64,000 bases of DNA from Ectobius pallidus (Eukaryota; Arthropoda; Insecta; Blattodea; Ectobiidae). This document shows positions 46,767 to 58,916 of the stretch, piece after piece. Numbering within the stretch: position 1 is the first letter of the stretch; the number at the start of each line of letters is the position of its first letter. The notes below the pieces were generated by a model that ran no database searches, was not told where the DNA came from, and saw only the letters and a program-made list of their open reading frames with translations. The stretch is from assembly GCA_964059195.1 (NCBI GenBank), contig CAXKWD010000005.1, positions 43,911,825 through 43,975,824 on the forward strand, read 5' to 3'. The translations under genes were made by a program, and so were the position numbers.

Positions 46767-47813
46767 ATGGTTCATCAGAACAGTTCAGTCGGTACGCTCT
46801 CATGCAAGCGTTGCAAAGCAAAATTAATAAACGGCTTAAAATGTTCGGACTGTGGAAATGTTTTCCACCCGAGCTGTGCGAAATTGATAAATACTATACT
46901 GTTTGTGGATGAAGAAACCATTAAGTGCTGTGCTAATAGTGAAAATAGTGTAGCCAGTGTAACGGATATTGACGAAGCATTTCATGATGCTCTTTTAGAT
47001 ATATCAGATTCGGATAATAAGGTGAACGTGCGTATTTTTAAATACGATATTAAACAAAAATACGACATTATTACAGAACTTCGAGATAAAGTAAACATAC
47101 TAACAAGACAGGTAGAAATACTTTCAACAACTAGGGTTGTGGAAAAAAACAGTGAATCTAAGGACTCTGGTCTGTGTACCTCAGAAAACAAACAAATAAT
47201 TACGATGGATAAAAATAGCAAACCGGTAGGCGTGGCAACTGGTTCTGCGGACTTAAATAAAAACGGCGAGAGTAGTGCCGTGGTAGATTTACCATCTACT
47301 AAACCTGAAATGCCAATATTTAATCAAGTACAAACTGCAGAGAGTAGTAAAGAATGTTCTGGAATGGCGGTTAATCGCAGCCTGTATAGTGATGTGGTAA
47401 AAGAAGTTCTTCTACATCCCTCTGTGGACAGTAACACTCCCATAAGTGATGACAATCCTTCTAGCAATGATTGGAAGACTGTTCAACGGAAGAAACGCAC
47501 AAACACACGCATACAAATCGTGGGTAATAACAAGTGTAGTGAAATCAAAACGGTACCTAAATGTGTAGACTTACACGTTTATAGACTACATCCTGATATA
47601 TCAGAAAATGATATAAAGAGTATGTTAGTCACAAGCTTCCCAGAAGAATCATGCGAACAGTTAATTGGAAGAAATAACAAACAGTATTCATCTTTTAAGG
47701 TTACCATCTACGAGAATAATTTTAGGATGGCCATGGATCCATCAATATGGCCAGATGGTGCGTGTATTGGCAAGTTTTTTCGCATTCGTCAGAAAGCTCC
47801 TCCAAAAGAGTAA
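46767..47813 (+). CDS. LINE ORF1 protein with PHD-like zinc finger
   Basis: The chosen start is the ATG at 46767 (348 codons); an in-frame TAG at 46728 lies upstream. Residues 13-55 form a Cys/His finger of pattern C-x2-C-x9-C-x2-C-x4-H-x2-C followed by CC (CKRC, CSDC, H34, C37, C54/C55), as in PHD-like fingers of CR1-group ORF1 proteins. A helical segment (KQKYDIITELRDKVNILTRQVEIL) may be a short coiled coil. A serine/asparagine-rich linker leads to a C-terminal part (about 265-345, VDLHVYRLHPDISENDIKSM to FFRIRQKAP) that could be an RRM-like nucleic-acid-binding fold. ORF1 proteins coat the RNA in the ribonucleoprotein particle. The stop TAA overlaps the ORF2 ATG. Confidence 0.85.
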   Translation: MVHQNSSVGTLSCKRCKAKLINGLKCSDCGNVFHPSCAKLINTILFVDEETIKCCANSENSVASVTDIDEAFHDALLDISDSDNKVNVRIFKYDIKQKYDIITELRDKVNILTRQVEILSTTRVVEKNSESKDSGLCTSENKQIITMDKNSKPVGVATGSADLNKNGESSAVVDLPSTKPEMPIFNQVQTAESSKECSGMAVNRSLYSDVVKEVLLHPSVDSNTPISDDNPSSNDWKTVQRKKRTNTRIQIVGNNKCSEIKTVPKCVDLHVYRLHPDISENDIKSMLVTSFPEESCEQLIGRNNKQYSSFKVTIYENNFRMAMDPSIWPDGACIGKFFRIRQKAPPKE

Positions 47814-50686
47814 TGTTTGATCCAGATTTATTGCTACTTAATGTTCGTGGTATTTCCAGTAACAAGATCAATGATATTGAGATTGGCTACTTATCTGAAA
47901 ACAATAGCCTAAAATTTTTATGTTTTATTGAAGTCTGGTTGATAGCTAATTTTATCCGTTCATGTAACATTAATGATTACAGTCTTTCCACTTTTTACTG
48001 TCGAAATGAATTTTTACATGGTGGCGTCGCAATATGGTCTAGAGATAACCTAGATGTATATAGCATAGACCTAAATGAATTCTGCTTTGAAAAACATATA
48101 GAAATTTGTGGTGTTAAGTGGATAGACAAGGACAGTGTCTTTGTAATTTTAACTTGTTACAGGTCACCTTCTGGCAATTTAAAATTATTTTTTGATACTC
48201 TTTACAATGTTTTACATAAGTTATTCACACCATCTCTTAATATTATATTATGTGGGGATTTTAATTTAAATTATTATGAGCCTTCAAAGGATTTTAATGA
48301 TTTTGGTAATCTGCTCTCAATATTTGGTTTAGAGTGCAGAGTAAAATGGCCTACGCATGTATTTGAAACTGGTGTTACCGCGATTGATAACATTTTTACG
48401 AATATTGCAGCTCATGATACCTGCTGTGTCGTTGACAATACGTTTTCTGATCACCGTACTGTTCTTTATGAATTTAACTGTAATGATGAGCCCACTAATA
48501 ACTGTAATCATCCTATGAGAATATTTAATCCAATGAACTGTGAGAATTTTTTATGTATGATTTCTGGCGAAACATGGACTGAGGTTTTCAATCTTCCCAA
48601 CTTCTCTGATAAGTTTAGTAGTTTTTACAATTCATTAATATATTATTTTAATGTATGCTTTCCAATTACATATCGTAAATCACTTTTGAACTCAAAACAC
48701 TGGGTTAACAAGGAAGTTAAACAGTCCAGTATACGTCTTAAGAACTTGTTTTTTCTTTCGAAAGTTTATCCAGAATTAAATAACTTTTATAAGGAAGCTA
48801 AGCGTCTCCATAGAATGCTTGTTAACAAAACTAAAACCAGCTTCTACAGCACTATGCTGGATAATTCAGGAAACAAAGGTCGGATGGCTTGGAAAATTAT
48901 CAACGATACTACAAACCGTCAAGCTAAACATGTAAATATAGCATTGAAAATCAATAATGAAATAGTGAATAATCCTCGAACGCTAGCAGACGCATTTAAT
49001 TGTTTTTTTAAAAATGCACCATTGGAAGCAATTTCAAATATTAAATGCACAATTCCTGACTTTAATCTAAACAACTTTAAATACTTTGACAAATCAATGT
49101 ATTTGAGCGAGTTCTCAGAATTTGAAGTCCAAGAAATTATACTTAAGAAGCTCAAACGTAAACTATCTTTTGGGCCTGATGAGCTTCCTGCTATGCTGAT
49201 TGTTAAAAGCATTGATGCTATAATCAAGCCTCTGACATATTTAATTAATCTATCTTTCTGCCTTGGAATCTTTCCCACAGAATTGAAACTTAACAAAGTA
49301 AACCCAATATTTAAGAAATTTGATAAAACGAAAATTGAACATTATAGACCAATTTCTATTGGAAATACTATATCTAAAGTTTTTGAATGTTGCATGTTGG
49401 ACAGGCTGCTCAAGTACATTGATAAATTCAATATCTTTCATGAAACTCAGCATGGTTTCAGACCCTCAAAGTCTACTAATACTGCAATTTATAGTGTTCA
49501 CAAAGAAATTTTGTCTTGTCTTGACTCGGGCAAATGCCCGGTTGGGATATTCTGTGATCTCAGCAGGGCATTTGACTGTGTAAATCACAACTTGCTCATG
49601 ACTAAACTTGAAAGATATGGTATAAGAGGTGTTATCTTACAGTGGTTCTCTTCTTACCTCAAGGATAGGTATCAATATGTTGAAATATTACATAAAACAA
49701 AAGAACATGCTATTAAATATAGATCTAATAATGTACATATTGATGTTGGTGTCCCTCAAGGCTCCATTTTAGGACCGATATTGTTTTTACTGTATATTAA
49801 CGATTTACCTACATATTTGAAAGACTACTTTTTATGTATGTATGCTGATGACACCTCTGTTGTAGTATACGACGAAAGTGAACAGCTTCTTGAAACAAAG
49901 TGTAATGAGTTATTAAAAGGTTTAAAAACCTGGTATGATAACAATCTTCTTTATTTGAATCTTAATAAAACTGGATTTATTCATTTTCATAATCCACAGA
50001 AGAAAAACTTGAAAGACATTAGCATTGGTATTGAAAATAAATTGCTAGATAAATTGGAATCCACTAAGTTTCTGGGCGTTGAATTTGATCAACATATGTC
50101 CTGGAGACACCATTGTGTGAATTTAATTTTGAAATTAAATAGTGTCTGCTATCAGATCAGGATTTTGAAAACTATTCTTGACCATAACATTACACTTTCT
50201 TTCTACTACGCACAAGTTGAGTCTAGATTATCGTACGGTATTTGTTTTGGGGGGTCTGCAGCCATGTTAAATGATGTATTTATTGTCCAGAAACGTATCG
50301 TCAGATGCATAGCAGGTGTTGACCAAAGAACTTCATGTAGGGAATATTTTATGAAATACAACTTGTTAACAGTATATGCTTTGTATGTTTTGAAACTTCT
50401 GGAACTTGTTCATACAAACTTATCTGAATATCAGAAAAATAGCGTCTATCATAATTGTGATACAAGATATAGAAATTATCTCTGTACACCGTTTCACCAT
50501 TTATCTACACTTAGTAAAACATATATGGTTTTTGGTTTACAATTATATAATAGTTTAACTGCTAATACCAAGACGCTAAATTTACTACCGTTTAGAAAAC
50601 ATGTCAAATCTATTTTAATACAAATATGCCCCTACAGTTTGGAGGATGCACGCTTAGGTCTCTTAAATCACATAACTTTTAAGTAA
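47813..50686 (+). CDS. LINE ORF2: endonuclease and reverse transcriptase
   Basis: The start is the ATG at 47813-47815 within TAATG, giving 957 residues; an upstream in-frame ATG at 47747 exists but lies inside ORF1. Residues 1-220 are an apurinic-type endonuclease: LNVRGI (N10), FIEVWL (E40), CGDFN (148-151), IDNIFTN and SDHR (212-215). RT follows: IEHYRPISI, FDCVNH-containing motif A (D582 in FCDLSRAFD), GVPQGSILGPILF, and the catalytic YADD (677-680), then the thumb with LNLNKT and the C-terminal LQRIVRC-like VQKRIVRCIAGV region. It nicks the target and copies the RNA at the nick. All catalytic residues expected are visible, with no stops, so it could be active. Confidence 0.93.
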   Translation: MFDPDLLLLNVRGISSNKINDIEIGYLSENNSLKFLCFIEVWLIANFIRSCNINDYSLSTFYCRNEFLHGGVAIWSRDNLDVYSIDLNEFCFEKHIEICGVKWIDKDSVFVILTCYRSPSGNLKLFFDTLYNVLHKLFTPSLNIILCGDFNLNYYEPSKDFNDFGNLLSIFGLECRVKWPTHVFETGVTAIDNIFTNIAAHDTCCVVDNTFSDHRTVLYEFNCNDEPTNNCNHPMRIFNPMNCENFLCMISGETWTEVFNLPNFSDKFSSFYNSLIYYFNVCFPITYRKSLLNSKHWVNKEVKQSSIRLKNLFFLSKVYPELNNFYKEAKRLHRMLVNKTKTSFYSTMLDNSGNKGRMAWKIINDTTNRQAKHVNIALKINNEIVNNPRTLADAFNCFFKNAPLEAISNIKCTIPDFNLNNFKYFDKSMYLSEFSEFEVQEIILKKLKRKLSFGPDELPAMLIVKSIDAIIKPLTYLINLSFCLGIFPTELKLNKVNPIFKKFDKTKIEHYRPISIGNTISKVFECCMLDRLLKYIDKFNIFHETQHGFRPSKSTNTAIYSVHKEILSCLDSGKCPVGIFCDLSRAFDCVNHNLLMTKLERYGIRGVILQWFSSYLKDRYQYVEILHKTKEHAIKYRSNNVHIDVGVPQGSILGPILFLLYINDLPTYLKDYFLCMYADDTSVVVYDESEQLLETKCNELLKGLKTWYDNNLLYLNLNKTGFIHFHNPQKKNLKDISIGIENKLLDKLESTKFLGVEFDQHMSWRHHCVNLILKLNSVCYQIRILKTILDHNITLSFYYAQVESRLSYGICFGGSAAMLNDVFIVQKRIVRCIAGVDQRTSCREYFMKYNLLTVYALYVLKLLELVHTNLSEYQKNSVYHNCDTRYRNYLCTPFHHLSTLSKTYMVFGLQLYNSLTANTKTLNLLPFRKHVKSILIQICPYSLEDARLGLLNHITFK

Positions 50687-50775
50687 TATGCCTACAACTA
50701 ATTTTAATTTGTTATATTTGTATTAGAGGAAAATTTGACACTGTCCATACATTTAATATGTCTTCGACAATAAAG

Positions 50776-50899
<124 letters not shown>

Positions 50900-53587
50900 G
50901 CTTTCTATTCTCAATACAAAGATCAAAATTCCCTTTTATGATACATTTCATAAGCTCTTGAATATAATCAATTAAATTAATAGTAACATTCACGCACTCA
51001 CACATCAATAGCCGAAGAGATACATTTTTTGAGCTCACATTAGGGAAGTCATGGGTTCAAATATAATGAAAGCAAATCTACGTGATGATTTCTTTCGGGT
51101 CATTCCTCACATGCAATGCTGAATCCGTCTTGGAAGTTGCCTATTATTAGGCTTCCAATTAACGGGGAGATGGGGGTATTTCCCCCTCTTGTCAAAAAAA
51201 TTCCTCAACTCGTGAAATAAAAATTACTTCCTTGGCAGGGATATATTTTTCTACGAAATTGCCAGAAACATGCACTTTCGGTTCTTCATACTTTTGTTTT
51301 TGAACATAACGGTATCACCAGCACAATGTTTAGCAACAAAATTTATCTAATAAGCATTTACTACAGTAGACATATGATTTGTATCACTCTTTTTTGTTTC
51401 TTTCTTTATGCCGGCAAGAATATGGTTAAAGAATGTTTGCTATGACAATGTGTACAGAAGTGATTGGTGTTCCATGATAGTCTGTCGAGTAGCCTATGTG
51501 TTTTACAAAGAGTGGATGTCCTTAAAGTTGATTAATAACAAGGTTACATTTTTAATTAAAAAAAAGCGTAGAGTAATAATCTGAAATGTCAGGGAGGCCT
51601 AATAGGGCTGTGTCTTCTACTGAAAAGGTAAATGTTCGAATAGTGGCAAAGACAAGTGTCAGAGGGCCATCAAAACTGCTTTACCTATATTTTGTTATTT
51701 AATAGCAAAACAATAATCTCTTATATGCAACCGGCCGAGGTTAGGCATTTTGGCTCCTCTAGTAGACGTCGATTTACATTTTCTACCTTGACATCGAACT
51801 GTTAATGTGACACTGAATAAGAAAAATAATTATTATAACATAACGTTATGAAACCTTGATAGCTACAAATGAAACTGATTAATAAACAGTCTGTATTTAA
51901 ATTGAAATAAATTTTGTTCGTCTTAATTTTAACCTTAATACTAAAGAGAGTTCATTTCATCTTGTAAAAATCCATTCATCTGAAGAAAACGGCCAATAAG
52001 TTTCGATTTGACCATGCGCCATCAACTGCCATCTATAGCAGAAATCAAGAACTACGAGAGCTGGCTAATAGTTTACTGCCTCGGTCAGCCGATTTTTTTA
52101 TGAGTCTAAAATCTCAAAGCTTAAAAATTTAACTATGTTCAAACAAAAACAGCATTAGACTATTTGCCTATAATTGTAATTAAGATGCTCGTATGAAATT
52201 CATGAGATGAGCAAAGCGGGTTTCATAAAAATATTATTACCTCAATAAATGCTACTATAGATTTGTGGCATAATTTACTATTAATGAACTATGTGGAGAA
52301 TTAAATCACTTTTATCTCATTATTAGCAATCAAATGCCCTCGCATTTCGAATTAAGAAAGCATAGAATGTTAGCTATAATATTGGGAAAACATATGTTTA
52401 TTCTCATTCATCAAGAATTTCAAATCACTTTGTAGCCATCCATTTTATAATTTTTTCGGTTATAAGTTACATGTTCACTAGATTTATGCAGTTCGTATTT
52501 GTTCTGTTTTTACTGTCCTCCTCATGGTATTTATCTTTACATATATTCACCTTTATGACTTGATATATACGATATAGAAAGTACAATTGAGACGCAATAA
52601 AAACATCGTACAGCAATGCCCTGTGAAATAGAATCACAACCCTCCACAAGCTCCTTTCTCTATATCCCACCTCCTCTTTTATTCATACAAGTCTCATCTC
52701 ATAATTCCATGAGCAAAAGGGAGCCCTGGCAGGAAATATCAACAAGGCTTTGAACACACACACACAGTCATTGTCTTCTGCAGTGTGGGCAGCCGATAAA
52801 TTCAAGCTCGTTGCCTAAATTTCTCTCCCTGCTAACAATGCTCACAGCACACAGGAAACCTTCAGTGAAATGTGTAAAGGGATAATGAAGTTGGAGAAAA
52901 TCAGATCCATTTCTCATGGCGACCAGAGCATGTTCCATTTAAACAAAAGACGGGGTTGTAGTTGTTTAACTGTTGTTTCAAACATTTCTTTCCTTAATTG
53001 AAATGTGGGCTATGATACGAAAATTTTCATTTTTCTTGATTTCCTTAAAAAATGCTCGAACGATCTTCTTTAAATTTTGAATACGAGGTGCTTATACCAA
53101 GGGCTAACACTTTTATTTGCAATTAAAAAGAAATGATTCGATTGAGAAAGATCCAAATATAATTTGTGAGCACATAAACAATTTTTATTTGAATGCAACA
53201 CAGAAAATACCAGGAGGTAGTAGAAAATTCAATACTGGTAGCTCAATATGTTAACAGTTTATTAATTATGTGTACATAGTGCTATATTGCATTTCTTTGG
53301 TAAAAGTAGTGATATTCATTGATATATACAAGAAGTGGCATAAAAGCAAGTTGTTTTTAAGGATACATTGGATCTATATTACATTATAACTCAACTATAG
53401 AAATAAAAACTGCAGGCAATTCTAATTTTACATTTCAATTAAAGAAATATTTAATAAGAAAATGCTTCTATTCTTTGGCTTGATTGAAAGTAAAATATTT
53501 TTTTTATTTTTCAGACTGAGAAAGTGTACATATTTGATGAATTTTGACAGTGGCTGATACTTGTACATGGGTCCATAAAATATAAGG
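50900..53587. other. Gene-free spacer
   Basis: No gene or element recognised. A small hairpin word AGATGGGGGTATTTCCCCCTCT is split by its loop near 51167-51188. Otherwise AT-rich. Confidence 0.4.
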
Positions 53588-53826
53588 TATTATTATTATT
53601 ATTATTATTATTCTAGACGGAGGTGGGAGGACAACATTAGGATAGATTTAAGGGAAGTCGGATAGTTGGATGGAGTTAGCACAGAATTTGGTTGAATGGC
53701 GGGCTCAGGTAAGCGCGGCAATGAACCTTCGGGTTCCATAAAATAAATAATATTCCTTTAGCTTACTTAGGAATTGTCTATTGCCATCGAGTGAGTAAGT
53801 AAGTAAGTAAGTATTATTATTATTAC
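53588..53826 (+). mobile_element. LINE 3' remnant inserted in a (TTA)n array
   Basis: The insert 53613-53812 carries the last coding residues of a LINE: RRRWEDNIRIDLREVG, a stop, then in a shifted frame MELAQNLVEWRAQVSAAMNL plus RVP and a stop at 53739-53741. It ends in a (GTAA)n tail. (TTA)n microsatellite lies on both sides (53589-53612 and 53813-53825), which would be the duplicated target. The RWEDNI..DLREVG...LAQ...WRA.V.AAMNLRVP ending is, from memory, frequent in insect LINEs. Confidence 0.75.
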
Positions 53827-56800
53827 TATTGTTGTTGTTTCTGAATTTTTCTCTGAAGGGTAATTATAACCTCAGGCTTGGGGTAAAATGTTAGGCGAGG
53901 GAAGCAGTAATATCAATTTTTGATTATCTATAGTTCAAAAGTAGTAATATATAAATCTCCAGAATTTATTTGAAGACTAAATCGATTCTCCTGTCCTTGG
54001 AAGGAAAAAGTGATCGACGACTTGGACAAAGTAGGGTTTACAGTGCTTCTAATATTTTTCAGCAATTTATTCTTTATAAAGAGTAACAATGGACATTCTA
54101 TCTTCTCCAGTCTGTAATCTCGCTAATGCCCCTGGCCACGATCACATCAGAAAATCCTACATACATCTTGTATCGCTATCTTTCCCTACCTTCTGATATT
54201 AGTAACATTATGAAACGAGTAAATACAGTGTAACTGAGAGCTTCGATTTGCTTTAAATATCAATCTCTCATTACTTCAACAAAAGTCTTTGTGGACTTTC
54301 TTTACAGTTGTCCCATAGTTAAGACTACATTGCTTATTGATTCACTCAGATCAATTTTAATTTCATTAAATCTATAAATGCAGTATTATCCTAACGGAGG
54401 CCATTCAGCATAATAGTTTTATTTCTATAATTTATTAATTATAAAACTACAATGCTTAATATTACTCTCCTGGAAGGGTCCGACACCGTGCGTCTTCGTC
54501 TTTTGTCTTTATTGGTAGATGGTTGGTTGAGGATACAGAAGAAATTGAACATTGCCAGGTCCTCGCATTAAAGATGAAAGCTTCTCCTAGGGTAGGCTAT
54601 GTGATAAAATCGATCAGGACACACAAGAGCTTTATTCGTAAGGATTGTAACAACAAAGTTCAGTCAATAATAATTATATGGTGACAATAAGGTAAACAGA
54701 AATGTTATATTTAAGGAATACATTTCTTTATAAAATGGATGACTTTTAATAAAATAGAAAGCTTTGCAACTGAAAAATTATATATTTCCAAAAACAAAAA
54801 TTAAGAAACATGTTCTTAATGTAAGAAAATTAAGCTTACAATTCTTAAGAAAACTAATTTTTCTCGGTTTCTCATTCGTGTGGCGTAACTTATCCTCTCA
54901 CCATGGTCTTCATTATTTTCAAAATACCACGAAATCAAACTGCACTACTGTAGGCCAATCCGCGAAACCGGGCGCATGTCTCTTCTTAGCTGAGTTCGAC
55001 AGAGTAGAAGCTGGTTAGTTCCACAGTCAATGCAATGACCTCTGAAGTTAACAAAGAATAAAAATTGGTAAAGTTGTACAGTACAATCTAAGTCCTATAA
55101 GAGATAGTTCACTGCAATTAACTTTATTCGTTCTTATTTACACAGTTAATGCGATCCTCGACCACACAGTGGTGACGAAGTAAACTTCCACATCACAACC
55201 AAGAGTTTCAATGCATCTATCCACATGCCGTTTCAATATTCACAATGAACAATACTTGCCATAATAAGAAATAATTTCTTATAAAATTCAGACCGTAGTG
55301 TATAATTTTGGCAATTTTTCTCTTTTATTTACTTCAAAGTTCATCACGCTCACTTCGGAACAAAATAGCACCTAACTCCAATCGCACTTGAATCGCTGTT
55401 TGTGAAGGCTAACTTAAATGCAAAAGTACCAATTTTACGGAAGAATCAGAAACAAGGTTCACAGCAATACACTGCACGTTGAAACTTTTTATGGTCTCAA
55501 AAATTAATTGTTTTGGCAAAATAATGGGGCTTGATAAATGAATATTTGCTTCAAAAGTTATATAAACCAAATTTTATTGATAATAGATGATAATATAAGA
55601 AACTGTTACTGATTGAAATCACAGACAAAAATTAATAAAATAATTTGTAAATTAACATGTTATTTCCCTAAGAAAATTATTTCTCACAGAATCGTATGAA
55701 CTTTTACAAAAACACATTGTGCACTCTGTGCTAAAATAATTTATGGCAGAAAAATGGTTCAATGTATGGAGGAATTTTTGTCAAGTATTTGACTGGCAGT
55801 TTCTCTTGGGGTATGCCCCTGAATTAATTGGGAGCTGAATACTGGTTTAAGGGTTGTGACGAAGGAATGTGTTGTTATTTAACCCACTGATGAGAAACCT
55901 TTATGCAACCGTCCCTGGACGCTGATCATTGTGCACAGATTGCAAAAATTAAAAAAAAAATCAGAGTATACATCCTTATTTGGAACTTTATTGTTTTAAG
56001 TTTCAAAAGATACAGGATTTTTCCTTTACAATTGCTGACACCAAAAAATTCTTGAAAGTGTAAATTGTAGGATTATCTGTACAAACTACGAAAACTAATA
56101 TATATATATTTTTTTAAGGGAGAAGTCCAGGATATCCGCCTTGCTAATTTAAATAGTTGGAATTTGGAATTCATCCACTTATAATTGAATTCTTATACTT
56201 ATTAATAAAACGATGTGTGAGATAGAAGAAGATATATATTACATAAAAAAAATTATTTGGAAATATGTAACTTTCGGCCTTTTAAAAAATAATGATTCAC
56301 GTAACTTTGAAGATCAGCGGATTATGTATTACGTTACATTATCGTGTTTATAAATTAAATGGTATCTAATTGGAATATACTCCAGGGAGGAAAGGAACAA
56401 TATTCATGGCCGAGATTAGTTATTATTGGTAACTTATCAGATGAACAATTAGTTCGGGATGAATCTGAGAGAAACTGAAGAAGAAAGTCAGCGGAACGTG
56501 TAGCATATTCTCTGGGGGAGTGCGTGAGGGGTCAGAGCGCAACACGGATAATTAAATTTGTATTGGGGTGAGCGGGGATGAGAATACGTGGCTGTTTTCA
56601 CGAACCTCAGCCACAAGCTTTGCTAATTTATTGTTTGTATGTTGGCAACGGGGTAAAACTTCCATTCTCTTTTTCTTTCTGTGGTTTGGACCCTTTTAAA
56701 GAATTGCCAACATTTGTCTATTTCCTTTTTTTTTGCGAAGAAATATAACCAGTGAGAATGTGCCTTTTTATTTTGTACATACCTAAATACAAGAGTGGCA

Positions 56801-56918
56801 ATACAAAGGATAATAATTTCTGAGCAGCTTTAATTTCTTATTGCAACCGATCTAGAAGTCTCAAGCCGTAATTAATGTAAAATTACATTTAATTTTATTC
56901 TGGAATATAGACAAAGCC
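53827..56918. other. Gene-free spacer
   Basis: About 3 kb without recognisable genes or element ends. A purine-rich stretch at about 56455-56540 stands out mildly. An 84-codon frame at 54764-55018 opens without ATG and has no domain character. Confidence 0.4.
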
Positions 56919-57312
56919 ATTCTATTCTATTCTATTCTATTCTATGTTGTGCCCCTTAAGGCGGGGAGGGAACGCCCCTAAGCACCGCAGCCGTTGCCGA
57001 CTTATTGTACCTACCTTCGGGATGGGATGAGTTGCGTGCCCACAGGCCGCCCCGGAACCGCAAAGCCCCCCGTGAGCCCCCACGGAACTCCCCTACATCC
57101 AACAAGCCTAGTGCCATGCCACGTGTGCGCCACCCCCTGCGGTACCTCCAACCGGGAGCCCCGACAGGTTCGTGACACACACCACCAACAACCTCTTGAC
57201 CACAAGCAGCGGGGAGAACGGGAGAGACCCCCAAAGGGTTCTGACTGTCGAAGCAGACCCGATCCACGGGGGTGTCACTTGGCCATGTTTTCAAACTTTC
57301 TCCAGCCGCGCG
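56919..57312 (-). mobile_element. GC-rich retroelement 3' fragment with (TCTAT)n tail (candidate)
   Basis: A sharply bounded GC-rich block of about 370 bp begins after five copies of TTCTA at 56919-56944. In minus orientation the block would end GGGGCACAACATAGAATAGA, so the pentamer looks like a 3' tail of an inserted retroelement. The coding-like open frames on both strands reflect GC content; none has a known domain. No flanking duplication was confirmed. A CpG-rich regulatory island is the alternative. Confidence 0.45.
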
Positions 57313-57319
57313 GTTTTGT

Positions 57320-57640
57320 CTTGTGACGTCATTAGGTTGGCAGATCAACCCTCACCCATAAGGAGTGAATGGAAAACAGCTGATTTTAAAAAAATAATAT
57401 TTAATTACAGGCAGCAAGTATCTCGTGTTGTAAGATGTCAACCTCAAGTATAATAACTGTTCTATTAGACCATTTGGGAGAAATAGTAAAAGTCTTTATG
57501 GTTTGGTTTAAAAATTGTATCTTTTGAAGCTGTTTTTAGAGTTTAGATTGAGTCTGCAGATGATGTCGAGCTAACTTAATGTATTATACTTTAACGAGAC
57601 AAGACTATTCTATCGTTATTCGAAATAGGGAGGAAATGTT
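57320..57640 (+). repeat. Unclassified repeat, left member of inverted pair
   Basis: This 321-bp segment is highly similar to the reverse complement of 60321-60654. Long shared words include TTTAATTACAGGCAGCAAGT, GTGTTGTAAGATGTCAACCT, AAGTATAATAACTGTTCTAT, TTGGTTTAAAAAT and GAAGCTGTTTTTAGAG; the outer end starts TTGTGACGTC with GGTTGGCAG. No coding or tRNA-like features. Confidence 0.85.
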
Positions 57641-58506
57641 ATTTTTTTCTTCATCCTTCACTAACTACAGCTTTACCTTTATTAATATCATAATACTGTA
57701 AATAAATAATATCAATTGACTTTAATGTAGAGTGTGTACATACTTTCTTAGCCATTCAATGCACGGTTTAAAACAACTGTGAGTTATAATTATTTATAAC
57801 TAGCAAATATAAAATACATATGTGTTTGAAAGTGCTTTTCACCTTTGAAAGCTATTAAAAAAGAGAAATGGCATTGAAAATAATTGATTAGAATCAAGCT
57901 TAAGACTGTGTAAGGTATGTCAAATGAGTAATTTGAATTTTCCAAGAATGATTTCCAGTTTAGATAGATAGGCAAGTACAACTTTACCTCGGGTAATGAA
58001 AGCCTGGGTCACACTGCTCTATTATTTTCTTATAGACACTCCTATACATAATTTTCCTTTTTATAGCTAAGACGCGAGAATCACGTATCATTAGTTCAAA
58101 TTAGGATCTAGTGTGCATTAGATTGTGCAGAAGTAGGTCTACAACAATATTTGTGGTATATGTAGTCAGTATTACGTCAATATTCCTTTTAATTGATAGT
58201 TGTCATATAATATAAATGTATTGTAATAATATTATGTTATTAATCAATGTTAAATATATTGATTCGATGCTGCAGAAAATGTAAATACCTATATCGTACT
58301 GATCTCCAGTCACAACTTATATAGAATCTAGCTTTGCATGTTCTGGGCTCTGTCCCAAAATCTCCGGGAAGATTCTCGCGAAAGTTGTTTCATGAACTGA
58401 CACTGTATCGGAGATCGGAGTAGAGTTCGTCTATTTAGACTGCCATAGAATTAAGTTTAGCCTCAATAGACCTAAAAAATGTGGAACTACTGTGGGCTTT
58501 TTAAGG
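57641..58506. other. No gene seen
   Basis: AT-rich sequence between the inverted repeat and the satellite. Nothing recognised. Confidence 0.35.
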
Positions 58507-58916
58507 GGGTAAAAAATAAACAAAAACACTTTTCGCAATTTTCCCTTCGGTTACAGGCTAAAAGCTGTAAGTGTGCCAAATTTCAAGCTTTTATCTCATC
58601 TAGAAGTGAGTAAACATTTATGGCAGTGAGTGATTGGAAACCCTAAATTTTTCAAGGGATAAAAAATAAAAAATTTGAACTGCTTGGAATTTTTCGTCGG
58701 CTAAGGGCTAAAAATGAGTTTGCAAATTTCAAGTTTCTAGTTAATTTTGAAGTGGGTAAACCATATGAGTGAGTGATTGAAAAACCTTTCAAAGTTTTAT
58801 TGCGGGTTAAAAACTAAAAAATTGAACTTTTCGGAGTTTTCCCGTCGGTCACAGGCTAAAGAATCAAATCAAATTTCAAGTTTTTGGCCCATCTTGAGGT
58901 GGGCAAACAACTGAAA
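58507..58916 (+). repeat. Satellite-like tandem repeat, ~150-bp unit, 2.7 copies
   Basis: Units start at 58507, 58657 and 58804 (periods 150 and 147), each beginning GGG-TAAAAA-TAAA and passing through TTTTCG, a CGGCTAAGGGCTAAA-type word, AAATTTCAAG, AAGTG-GTAAAC and GAGTGAGTGATTG. The units are clearly diverged. The last is partial. Confidence 0.8.

Noticed and set aside
56956..57453. Several 90-130-codon frames on both strands
   Set aside because: GC-rich sequence has few stop codons; frames overlap on both strands and show no family motifs.
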